Shown one piece after another: positions 7,431 to 14,190 of a DNA stretch of 14,190 nt. The stretch is from positions 1 through 14,190 of the forward strand of contig CAYLKO010000065.1 of assembly GCA_964384525.1 (NCBI GenBank). The letters run 5' to 3'. The stretch is from SHZI01 sp964384525 (GTDB lineage Bacteria; Pseudomonadota; Gammaproteobacteria; Steroidobacterales; GCA-2729495). Position 1 is the stretch's first letter. Each line of letters starts with the position of its first letter. Under the pieces are notes generated by a model. That model saw nothing but the letters and a program-made list of their open reading frames with translations. It did not search any database and had not been told where the DNA came from. A program made the position numbers and the translations under genes.

Positions 7431-7455
7431 ATTGTAAGCCGCCGGCATGGAATCA
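7431..7455 (-). promoter_or_regulatory. Probable tRNA-Phe promoter with GC-rich discriminator
   Basis: On the minus strand, TACAAT (7436-7431) is a 5-of-6 match to the -10 box and is followed by GCGCGGCC, the GC-rich discriminator typical of stringently controlled stable-RNA promoters. The -35 is poor: TTGATT lies upstream but with only about 14-nt spacing. The predicted start is near 7424, giving a leader of about 54 nt. Confidence 0.45.
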
Positions 7456-7465
7456 AGCCAGCAGA

Positions 7466-8698
7466 TCAACCACCAGGCGAGGCAGATCCCTGCCCCGGCG
7501 CATCGGCCAACCGGCCGGCGAGCATGCCGGCCACAGCCGCCGCCCGCTCGGGCGCGAGGGCATCGCCGGAGTCCTTGCCGGGTACATATTGCTCGCGGCC
7601 CTGGGCCTTGAGGTGGTGGATCCAGTAATCGCGGGCGGCCCTGGAGCGGCCGTCGGCGCGGTCTTTGGTGAAGAACAGGCAGGCTTCGCCATCGAAGACG
7701 GGTGGCGTATATGACCGCATGGCCTGGAGATTGGCCTCGCGAACGCGCCAGCGGAGGTATTCGGTGGCGTCGCCACGGAGCGGGTCGCGCTGGCGGAGGG
7801 CATCGGCAATATTGATGAGTCGGCCCCAGAGGTACGCAGGCCAGGCGCGGAGCGGCGTGGCGGCGAGCGACCTGCCATAGAGTGCGAGGCGCTGGCGCAG
7901 AAAATGCCATCTCGATGGTGCGGATGCTGCTGCTTGCGTCCCGCCACCGACCGGCGGCGGATCGAGCAGCGCGAGGAGAGACACGGCTTCACCGGCCTCC
8001 TCGAGTTGCCGCACAATCTCGAGGCAGACGAGCGTGCCCCAGCAGACGCCGAACAGCTGATAAGGGCCGGCGGCCTGCACGCGCCGCATGTCGGCAATGA
8101 AGGCAGTGGCAATGGCCGGCATGCCGACGAGTGGTTCTTCACCTTCCTGGAGCCCGATGCTGCGGAGACCATAGACGCTTTGTGCAGGATCGAGATGGCG
8201 AACGACATGGCCAAGACCAACGATGTCGCCACCAATACCGGGCGCAATGAACAATGCGTGACGCGAACTGCCGGCATGAATGCGTTGCACGCAGCATGAT
8301 TCATCGATCGGAGTGGCCGGAGTGGCAGCACCGGTGGTCAAGGTTGCAACGCCGGCGGATTGCACCTGCATGGCCTTTGTCGAGGCCTTGCCGGCAGCCT
8401 TCTCCACCGCCACTGCCAGTTGCCTGATCGTGGGTGCCCGATAGAGCGTGGCGAGCGGCAGGCGTGAACCAAGTTCACGCTGGATGTGAGCGAAGATCGC
8501 GGCCGCCTGCAGAGACGTGCCGCCCAGCGCGAAGAAGTCGTCGTCGGCGCCGACGGTGTCGAGCTTGAGCTCGAGCATGAAAAACCCGGCGAGCCGGGCT
8601 TCGGTGCCCTGCCGTGGCGCCTGCCAGTCCGGCAATCCGGACAAGGCAGCCCGGGCCACGGCCGGCGCCTTCAACAACTGGTCATCAGTGGCTTGCAT
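7466..8698 (-). CDS. Carrier protein–thioesterase didomain protein (NRPS/PKS-like)
   Basis: The 410-residue protein joins a phosphopantetheine carrier domain (about 30-102) to an alpha/beta-hydrolase thioesterase domain (about 145-400). The carrier has FFALGGTSLQ, with Ser62 as the site for the 4'-phosphopantetheine arm. In the TE, the nucleophile elbow is FGVCWGT, so Cys219 stands where Ser is usual, Asp246 (LLALLDPPP) is in place, and the segment that normally reads VPG-x-H is VPGKDSGD (372-379), with Asp376 where the catalytic His should be. The ~30-residue N-terminal lead resembles the linker that follows an adenylation domain in an NRPS. A separate adenylation-type enzyme is encoded divergently 107 nt away, so the two probably form a split A + T-TE module that loads, and then releases or cyclises, an unknown acid. 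The ATG at 8698 fits the domain start. Product unknown. Confidence 0.8.
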   Translation of the reverse strand: MQATDDQLLKAPAVARAALSGLPDWQAPRQGTEARLAGFFMLELKLDTVGADDDFFALGGTSLQAAAIFAHIQRELGSRLPLATLYRAPTIRQLAVAVEKAAGKASTKAMQVQSAGVATLTTGAATPATPIDESCCVQRIHAGSSRHALFIAPGIGGDIVGLGHVVRHLDPAQSVYGLRSIGLQEGEEPLVGMPAIATAFIADMRRVQAAGPYQLFGVCWGTLVCLEIVRQLEEAGEAVSLLALLDPPPVGGGTQAAASAPSRWHFLRQRLALYGRSLAATPLRAWPAYLWGRLINIADALRQRDPLRGDATEYLRWRVREANLQAMRSYTPPVFDGEACLFFTKDRADGRSRAARDYWIHHLKAQGREQYVPGKDSGDALAPERAAAVAGMLAGRLADAPGQGSASPGG

Positions 8699-8734
8699 TC
8701 CCGCCCATGCTACCGGTGATCATCCCGCCGGTCC

Positions 8735-8760
8735 GTTGGCAACATCACGGCTTTGCCAAC
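8735..8760. promoter_or_regulatory. Palindromic candidate operator between the divergent biosynthetic genes
   Basis: GTTGGCAA (8735-8742) and TTGCCAAC (8753-8760) form a perfect 8-bp inverted repeat with a 10-nt centre, spacing the half-sites 18 bp apart centre to centre, or about two helical turns. It lies in the middle of the 107-nt region between the carrier-TE and ligase genes, so one dimeric regulator could control both. A shorter repeat ACCGG/CCGGT lies alongside at 8712-8732. No regulator gene is present in the window. Confidence 0.45.
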
Positions 8761-8805
8761 CCGCGTCGCCCACGCATGCACGACCCGGGCTAGCATAACC
8801 GGTTG

Positions 8806-10296
8806 ATGAACGCCGTGAAAACAGCCCACGTGGTTGCTGACAACCTGAATCTCCTGCGCCTGCTGGAGCTGCACTCCCAGGCCAATCCGGACAAACCGGC
8901 GCTGGTGGATGCCGAGCGTGGCTGGTCCTTCGCGCAATTGAATGCGGAGGTCGCCCGATCCGCCGGTGCCCTGCGCGCCAGCGGGCTGCAGATCGGCGAT
9001 CGCCTCGGCGTGTGTCTGCGGGATCACGCGGACCACCTGATCATCCGCTTCGCGGCCGCCCGCGCCGGGATCACGGTGTTGCCAATGGACTGGCGGCTGC
9101 CGGTGGCGGAACGGGCGGCCGTGGCGGCACAGTTCCGGCTGGCAGCCGTGTTTACGGAAGCCAACGCCGACATTGCCGGCGTGCGTTGCCTGACGCTCGA
9201 TGACACCTGGCGGGCGCAGGTTGCGTGCAGTGGCCCGGCGCCGTTCATCGACAATCCGGACCTGCCCCTGGTCCTGAATCTTTCCTCCGGCACCACCGGC
9301 GCCCCGAAAGCGGCCATCGTGAGCCACCGGAATTACCATGTCCGGATCCGGAACAACGTGGCGGTATTCGGCTCGGCGGCTGATCTGCGCTACCTCTCGG
9401 CGAGCCCGTTGTACTTCAGCGCCGGCAGCCACTTCTGCCTCACGACGCTGCTCCAGGGCGGCACGGTGGTGCTCTATCCGCCGCTGTTCGGCGCCGAAGA
9501 ATATGTGGAGGCCGTGCGGGACAACGGGATTTCGATGGCCTTCCTCGTGCCCACGGCCCTCCGCTGGCTGATCGCCCTGCCGAACGACGGCACGCCGTTG
9601 CTGCCATCGCTCGAGGTATTGCTGTCGGCGGCCGCACCGCTGACAGCCGAGGAGCGTCGCCAGATCGTGGCCCGCGTGTCGCCGAATCTTTACGACATGT
9701 TCGGCAGCGCCGGTGGTGGCGTGATCGCCACCTTGTGTCCGGCGGAGATCGCCAGCCATGCGGATACGGTGGGCAAGGCCTGGGGCGACGTGGAGCTCGA
9801 GGTCGTTGATGACGACGGCAAACCGCAGGACAGCGGTGCCACCGGGCGTGTCCGGTTGCGGGGTGCTGGCGTGGCAACCGCGTGGTTCGAAACTGACGAT
9901 GCAGTGACCGGCAGCGAAACTGTCAGCGATGGCTGGCTATATACCGGCGATCTCGGTTCACTGGATGCCGCCGGCTACCTGAGTCTCAAGGGCCGGGCCG
10001 ATGACGTGATCGTCAGCGGCGGCGTGAACGTGTATCCGGATGAGGTCGAAACGGCATTGCGCCGCTGCGCGGGAGTGCTCGATGCGGGTGTCGTCGGCCG
10101 GGCGATGGCGGATGGCGACCCGGAGATCATCGCCTTCGTGCTGCCGGCTGCCGACCAACCGGCCAGTGAATCTGCCTTGCATGCCCACTGCCGCAGCGTC
10201 TTGCCGTCGTGGATGCAGCCGGCCGAGATCCACCTCGTGAATCACCTGCCGCGCACGACTTCCGGCAAGATCCGCCGCCGGGATCTGCTTTTGTAG
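8806..10296 (+). CDS. Class I adenylate-forming enzyme (acyl/aryl-CoA ligase or stand-alone adenylation enzyme)
   Basis: The 496-residue protein has the order and length of the ANL superfamily, which activates a carboxylic acid with ATP as acyl-AMP and then passes it to CoA or a carrier thiol. Visible motifs are the P-loop SSGTTGAPK (160-168), YTGDLG (379-384), the hinge GRADDVIVSGGVNVYPDEVE (396-415) and the C-terminal TTSGKIRRRDLL with catalytic Lys488. The A5 region reads YDMFGSAGGG (296-305), where most family members have YGxTE, so the usual Thr and Glu are absent. I chose ATG 8806 over the adjoining TTG 8803. It is divergent from the carrier-TE gene, its likely partner, and ends 6 nt from the convergent yggX. 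The substrate cannot be read from the sequence; a CoA ligase role is the alternative. Confidence 0.85.
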   Translation: MNAVKTAHVVADNLNLLRLLELHSQANPDKPALVDAERGWSFAQLNAEVARSAGALRASGLQIGDRLGVCLRDHADHLIIRFAAARAGITVLPMDWRLPVAERAAVAAQFRLAAVFTEANADIAGVRCLTLDDTWRAQVACSGPAPFIDNPDLPLVLNLSSGTTGAPKAAIVSHRNYHVRIRNNVAVFGSAADLRYLSASPLYFSAGSHFCLTTLLQGGTVVLYPPLFGAEEYVEAVRDNGISMAFLVPTALRWLIALPNDGTPLLPSLEVLLSAAAPLTAEERRQIVARVSPNLYDMFGSAGGGVIATLCPAEIASHADTVGKAWGDVELEVVDDDGKPQDSGATGRVRLRGAGVATAWFETDDAVTGSETVSDGWLYTGDLGSLDAAGYLSLKGRADDVIVSGGVNVYPDEVETALRRCAGVLDAGVVGRAMADGDPEIIAFVLPAADQPASESALHAHCRSVLPSWMQPAEIHLVNHLPRTTSGKIRRRDLLL

Positions 10297-10302
10297 CCGA
10301 AC

Positions 10303-10572
10303 CTACCCGGCGCCGGTGAACTCCGCCGGCTTCTCGGAGCCGCCGCCAAAGAAGAACTTCTCCATCTCGCCTTCGAGATACTTCCGCGCCTTGGGCTCGA
10401 TCGGGCTCAGGCGGTATTCATTGATGAGGATCGTCTGGTGCGCCAGCCACTGCTGCCACGCCTGCTTCGACACATGCTCGTAGATTCGTTTGCCGAGCTC
10501 GCCGGGATAGGGCACGTAATCCAGGCCATCGGCTTCAGCGTGCAGCAGGACGCAATTGACGGTGCGGGTCAT
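10303..10572 (-). CDS. yggX: Probable Fe(2+)-trafficking / oxidative damage protection protein YggX
   Basis: The 89-residue protein matches YggX in length and sequence: MTRTVNC with the conserved Cys7, then YPGELGKRIYEHVSKQAW, QWLAHQTILINE and a C-terminal helix with EGEMEKFFFGG. YggX helps protect Fe-S clusters and limits damage by labile iron in the cytoplasm. Its ATG overlaps the TGA of mutY (ATGA), the arrangement known from other gammaproteobacteria and fitting because MutY carries a 4Fe-4S cluster. It is last in the asmA–mutY–yggX operon and converges with the ligase gene at a 6-nt gap; no terminator hairpin is visible there. Confidence 0.95.
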   Translation of the reverse strand: MTRTVNCVLLHAEADGLDYVPYPGELGKRIYEHVSKQAWQQWLAHQTILINEYRLSPIEPKARKYLEGEMEKFFFGGGSEKPAEFTGAG

Positions 10573-11699
10573 GGATCGATGCTTTCATGCAGTGTAGCCA
10601 GCAATCTGGCTGTGGGTGCGGCGAGGCCCACACGGGCCGGTGCCCGAAAGTTATACCAGAGCCAGCGGTCGGCCTCCATCGCGCGACTTGCCGGCAGGTC
10701 CGTCGAGCCGCCATCCACATGCAATTCCACCGGCGTCATGTCCAGATCAAAGTGCGTGAAGCCGTGCCGCAACACGGGTTGCACGCACTGACGTTGCGGT
10801 GCGGTTCCCAGCGTGGCGGTACACCAGCCCGCTGCAGCGTCGATGCTCGTGGTCTCGGGCAAACCCCACAGCCCGCCCCACAAGCCCGATGGCGGCCGTC
10901 GCTCCAGCAGCACCGCGCCATCGCGGCGAACACACAGGAGAACGATGGCAGCCCGTAGTGGCCGGGCTTTTGTCGCTTTGCGCGTCGGCAATTCCCCGGT
11001 CAGGCCCTCCCGATGCGCCACGCACGCTGCCGATAACGGACAGGCAGCACAATCCGGCACGCCACGCGCACAGAGCGATGCGCCCAGATCCATGATGGCC
11101 TGCGTGTAGTCGGCGATGCGCGTTGTCGGTGTGCAGCGTTCGGCGAGCGACCACAACTGCTTCAGCACCGCCGCTTCACCCGGATAACCCGCCACGCCAA
11201 ACACCCGCGCCAGCACGCGCTTCACGTTGCCATCCAGGATCGGATGGCGCTCGTTGTCGGCAAGGCTCAGGATCGCCCCGGCGGTCGATCGGCCGATGCC
11301 TGGCAAGGCATGCAAGGCGTCGAAGTCGGTCGGGATCCTGCCGCCATGCTGGTCGCGCACTGCACGTGCCGCCCGATGCAGATTCCGGGCCCGCGCGTAG
11401 TAGCCCAGGCCCGACCAGTGATGCAACACTTCATCCACGGATGCATCGGCCAGTGCCTGCACATCCGGGAAAGTCTGCATGAACGCCGGGTAATAGCGTT
11501 TGACGGTCGCGACCTGGGTCTGCTGCAACATCACTTCGGAGACCCACACGTGATAGCGACGCAGATTGCCACGCTGGCCATCGCCCTGGCCGCCCTGCCA
11601 CGGCAGATCCTTGCGACCGTGAATATCCCACCAGACCAGCAAGGCAGTCGCCAGGCGTGGCGCAAAGTCCCCGGGGTTGCCCACCGGCTCAACGGCCAA
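10569..11699 (-). CDS. mutY: A/G-specific adenine DNA glycosylase MutY
   Basis: This 376-residue base-excision repair enzyme removes adenine mispaired with 8-oxoguanine or guanine. It has the catalytic Glu55 in SEVMLQQTQVATV, the helix-hairpin-helix LPGIGRSTAGA (132-142), catalytic Asp156 in ILDGNVKRV, the 4Fe-4S ligands Cys210, Cys217, Cys220 and Cys226 (C-x6-C-x2-C-x5-C) and a C-terminal MutT-like recognition domain including RPPSGLWGGLWGLPE. Compared with E. coli MutY there are about 13 extra residues (GGQGDGQRGNLRR) between LPWQ and YHVW near the N-terminus. The frame starts at TTG 11699, overlapping the asmA end by 11 nt; a GTG at 11684 is an alternative, and neither has a strong ribosome site, so coupling to asmA translation is likely. 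It is coupled to yggX by a 4-nt overlap. Confidence 0.97.
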   Translation of the reverse strand: MAVEPVGNPGDFAPRLATALLVWWDIHGRKDLPWQGGQGDGQRGNLRRYHVWVSEVMLQQTQVATVKRYYPAFMQTFPDVQALADASVDEVLHHWSGLGYYARARNLHRAARAVRDQHGGRIPTDFDALHALPGIGRSTAGAILSLADNERHPILDGNVKRVLARVFGVAGYPGEAAVLKQLWSLAERCTPTTRIADYTQAIMDLGASLCARGVPDCAACPLSAACVAHREGLTGELPTRKATKARPLRAAIVLLCVRRDGAVLLERRPPSGLWGGLWGLPETTSIDAAAGWCTATLGTAPQRQCVQPVLRHGFTHFDLDMTPVELHVDGGSTDLPASRAMEADRWLWYNFRAPARVGLAAPTARLLATLHESIDP

Positions 11700-14094
11700 G
11701 GAGCTTGTCCAGTGCCTTCTTTACCGGATCTTCCTTTTTCGGCGCCGGCTTGGCCGGCGGCTCTCCGGTGCTGCCATCGGTGGCCTGATCGGCAGGCTGA
11801 TCAGCAGCCTGATCGGCAGCCGGGGCCTCGGCAGGGCCCAGCCCCAGCTTGTCGCGCAGGCGATCGCCGAATTTGTCGCGAATGACCTCGCGCACGGATT
11901 CCTTCAGGGCGCCCTGCACCATCTTCTGCAGATCCACCCGGACCTTCGGATCGGAAAGCGGCCCCTTGATGGTGAGCGGGATGCGGGCGTTGACCAGATC
12001 TTCGAGGCTTTCGTCGGCACCGAAGACCGGCTTCTCGAATACGAGCGCCGTCAGCCCGCTGTCCAGCGACTTCTTCGGCAGATCGACGCTGGCCTGCCCG
12101 CTGACGCGCAGAAAGGGAATCTCGGCCGTAAGCTGGTCGGTGTGCAGGATGCCGTCGGTGAGCTTGCCGGACATCTTGAGGGTGTTGATCGGCGTCTGCG
12201 CGGGGCCGGTACGGGCGGGCGGCGGGATGCGACGGATCAGGGCACGGGCCTTGCGGATCTCGTACCAGACATCCATGCCCTTGTAGATTCCGTCCTCCAG
12301 GCCGAAGCTCATGTTCCCAGCGAGGCTGCGGATGATCTCATCGTCGGTTTTGCCCGTGCCGGCAGCGTTCAGCTTGAGAGCCATCCGACCGCTGATGGTG
12401 CGGACATCGGCAAAGGCGGAAAGCAGGGGCTCCACATCGATATTGCGCAGCGTTTGCTCCAGCGCCACGCGCGGTTTGGCGCCACTCGCATCGATCCTGA
12501 TCTCGCCATCGAGGCTGCCGCCGTAGAGGTTGGCCGACAGCGGCGCCAGATTCAGGCGACCTCCGCTGGCCGTGCTGCGCACATCGACACCGGTCAGCTG
12601 CATGCCGTCGATGGTCAGCTTGCCGAGCCGCATGCGGCCGTCCAGATTCAAGCCGCGGAGCGCATCGACCGGGATCACGGTGGGCTTCCCCGTGGCCGGA
12701 GCTGTGGCCGGAGCTGTGGCTGGAGCCGTGCTTCCAGCACCACCAGCGGCCGCCGGTGGCTGGTCTGCTTCCGGCTCCAGATAGCGATCGACGTTGATGG
12801 CATCGATGCCGAGATCGAAACGCGTTCGGGGGATTGCCTTGCTGCCCTCTGCCAGCAGCTGGCGCGACACGGCGCCGGAAATCCGGCTGTCGTCGAGGAC
12901 CAGTGCCAGATCGTCGAGCCCGGCTGCGGTATCGCTGACGAACCACCGCGACGTGCCGGACAAACGCTTCAGCACATTGCCATCGGCGGTAACCGGTACC
13001 GGCTGCTTCAATTGAGTCAGCACGGCCCGCGGCGAGAATTCAGCAAACTGAAGTTTGCCGTGCAGGTCGGTGCGGTCCCCGAATGTGCCGGGTCGATCCA
13101 GCGTCACCTTGAGGTCGGCGCCCGCCACCTGCACACCGGCCTGCAAAGCGGCGAGCGTGCCGGTGCCGGCATCCACGTCATAGCGGAGCCCGCTGAGCCC
13201 GGCCTTGACCGCCAGCGGCGCCTCCGCCAGATCGGCTGCGACCAGTTTGAGGTCGGCGGTCAGGTCGGCGGCAGACACCTGTGTGTTGTCGGCCAGCTGA
13301 ACCAGAAGTGATGGCGACTTGAGCTGCCCTGCGAGACCCTCCATGCCGGCGATGCCGCGCAGATCCAGGTCGGCCACCACGTCGGCCAAAGTCACGGAAG
13401 TAACATCGCCCTCGCTGTTCAGCATGGCGCGCGTCTTCAAATGCACCTTGCCGCCGGCATTGTCCTTGAGGTCGTGACCCGAGAATGTCGTTTCGAGGTC
13501 AAAGGGAGCGGCATCGCTGACCGGTCCGGTCTTCAGGTCCAGATCTTCGATGCGGTAGTGGCTGCCGTCGGCTTCATCACGATAGTTCAGCGCGCCACCG
13601 GTGATGTGGATGCCCGCGACCGAGATGCCACCCAGATCGGAACCCCCGGTGGCAGCCGGCGTGGACGCTTCATCGGCGGGACCCGCAAAGGTCCAGTTGT
13701 TGCGGCCGTCAGCGTGGCCCACCAGATTCACCTCGACACCCTCCAGCTGGACGGTGCCGATTTCGACTTCGCGACGCGTGAGCAGCGGCCAGAGGCGGAG
13801 CGACAGCCGGGCGGATGACAGGCGCATGAAAGGCTCGTCGGCAACGAAGCCTGCCGGATTGCCCAGCGTGGCCTTCTCCACCTGCACGGCACAGCACGGC
13901 AGAAGCTTGAGTGACGCCTCGCCATCCAGCGTCAACGTGCGGCCGGTCGTGCGCTGGACGGCATCGATGGCGAGCGCACGATACTGCTGGGGATCGACGA
14001 GTGTCTTGACGAGCACTGCGGCCAGTACGGCCAGCAGCACGATGACTGCCAGGGCGATCACCAGCCATTTGATCAGTGAGTTCATGCCTGCCAT
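11689..14094 (-). CDS. AsmA-family protein (envelope lipid-transfer related)
   Basis: The 801-residue protein has one N-terminal membrane anchor (about residues 8-30, WLVIALAVIVLLAVLAAVLV) with the bulk expected in the periplasm. The start of the soluble part (YRALAIDAVQRTTGRTLTLDGEASLKLLP) and the C-terminal block (MSGKLTDGILHTDQL through LTIKGPLSDPKVRVDL) are typical of AsmA family members, a bridge-like group linked to outer-membrane lipid homeostasis. A Thr-Ala-Pro linker near residue 456 and a charged, Ala/Asp/Gln/Pro-rich tail (about 750-801) are low-complexity. Translation can begin at ATG 14094 or ATG 14085 (MNSLIKW); neither has a clear ribosome site. It is the first gene of the operon with mutY and yggX, and the end overlaps the mutY start. 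E. coli AsmA is shorter (about 617 residues), so orthology to a specific member is not claimed. Confidence 0.9.
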   Translation of the reverse strand: MAGMNSLIKWLVIALAVIVLLAVLAAVLVKTLVDPQQYRALAIDAVQRTTGRTLTLDGEASLKLLPCCAVQVEKATLGNPAGFVADEPFMRLSSARLSLRLWPLLTRREVEIGTVQLEGVEVNLVGHADGRNNWTFAGPADEASTPAATGGSDLGGISVAGIHITGGALNYRDEADGSHYRIEDLDLKTGPVSDAAPFDLETTFSGHDLKDNAGGKVHLKTRAMLNSEGDVTSVTLADVVADLDLRGIAGMEGLAGQLKSPSLLVQLADNTQVSAADLTADLKLVAADLAEAPLAVKAGLSGLRYDVDAGTGTLAALQAGVQVAGADLKVTLDRPGTFGDRTDLHGKLQFAEFSPRAVLTQLKQPVPVTADGNVLKRLSGTSRWFVSDTAAGLDDLALVLDDSRISGAVSRQLLAEGSKAIPRTRFDLGIDAINVDRYLEPEADQPPAAAGGAGSTAPATAPATAPATGKPTVIPVDALRGLNLDGRMRLGKLTIDGMQLTGVDVRSTASGGRLNLAPLSANLYGGSLDGEIRIDASGAKPRVALEQTLRNIDVEPLLSAFADVRTISGRMALKLNAAGTGKTDDEIIRSLAGNMSFGLEDGIYKGMDVWYEIRKARALIRRIPPPARTGPAQTPINTLKMSGKLTDGILHTDQLTAEIPFLRVSGQASVDLPKKSLDSGLTALVFEKPVFGADESLEDLVNARIPLTIKGPLSDPKVRVDLQKMVQGALKESVREVIRDKFGDRLRDKLGLGPAEAPAADQAADQPADQATDGSTGEPPAKPAPKKEDPVKKALDKLLGR
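11779..11820. repeat. 12-bp periodic repeat encoding the AsmA C-terminal ADQ tail
   Basis: CTGATC recurs at 11785, 11797 and 11809, within 12-bp units that encode a repeated A-D-Q-(A/P) stretch in the tail of the AsmA-family protein. It is an in-frame low-complexity repeat whose copy number could vary without frameshift. Confidence 0.6.
12692..12727. repeat. Three tandem 12-bp repeats in the AsmA linker
   Basis: GTGGCCGGAGCT occurs twice in tandem (12692-12715) and is followed by a variant GTGGCTGGAGCC (12716-12727). In frame on the minus strand they encode the repeated T-A-P-A linker of the AsmA-family protein. Changes in copy number keep the frame. Confidence 0.8.
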
Positions 14095-14140
14095 TTAAGC
14101 AGAAACGGGATGCTGTCTCATTGATGGTTGCTCCTGGGAG

Positions 14141-14190
<50 letters not shown>

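Noticed and set aside
11677..13311. Long open frame of 544 codons on the plus strand opposite asmA
   Set aside because: It is antisense to a clear AsmA-family gene, its product has no recognisable motif, and long antisense frames are expected in GC-rich DNA.

Overview
The window looks like a GC-rich gammaproteobacterial chromosome (asmA–mutY–yggX order, Xanthomonadales- or Nevskiales-like; taxon inferred, not proven) at the junction between core genome and an integrated island. The right side is core: tRNA-Phe, then asmA, mutY and yggX as a tight minus-strand operon. The left side, from the 3' end of tRNA-Phe (about 7295) to the window start, is an island that runs off the left edge.

Island, left to right: (a) 1-54, a probable end of an IS21-like insertion sequence; (b) 15-179, the first ~41 codons of a probable PLD-type helicase, cut by that IS; (c) 182-4153, an intact 1323-residue Eco57I-type adenine-N6 DNA methyltransferase, only 2 nt upstream of the broken helicase gene; (d) a divergent promoter region; (e) 4389-5838, a plus-strand operon of a TIGR04255-family protein, an unrecognised 84-residue protein and a PIN-domain ribonuclease; (f) 5871-7098, a P4-type tyrosine integrase with two frameshifts; (g) a 40-bp array of four 10-bp repeats beside the 3' end of tRNA-Phe, the presumed attachment site. 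The content points to a defence island: a methylase/helicase pair, apparently knocked out on the helicase side, and a separate possibly toxin-like PIN cassette.

Between tRNA-Phe and the core operon lie two divergent genes that look like a split single-module NRPS-like system: a carrier-protein/thioesterase protein (7466-8698, minus) and an adenylate-forming ligase (8806-10296, plus), with a palindromic candidate operator between them. Both enzymes deviate from consensus at key active-site positions: the TE nucleophile is Cys and its usual His is absent, and the ligase lacks the usual Thr-Glu of motif A5.

The strongest candidates for something undescribed are the TIGR04255/84-residue/PIN cassette and the split adenylation/carrier-TE pair. 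The window ends in 49 consecutive G residues, almost certainly a sequencing or assembly artefact. No CRISPR array, rRNA or replication origin was seen, and no stretch over 300 bases lacks a gene.
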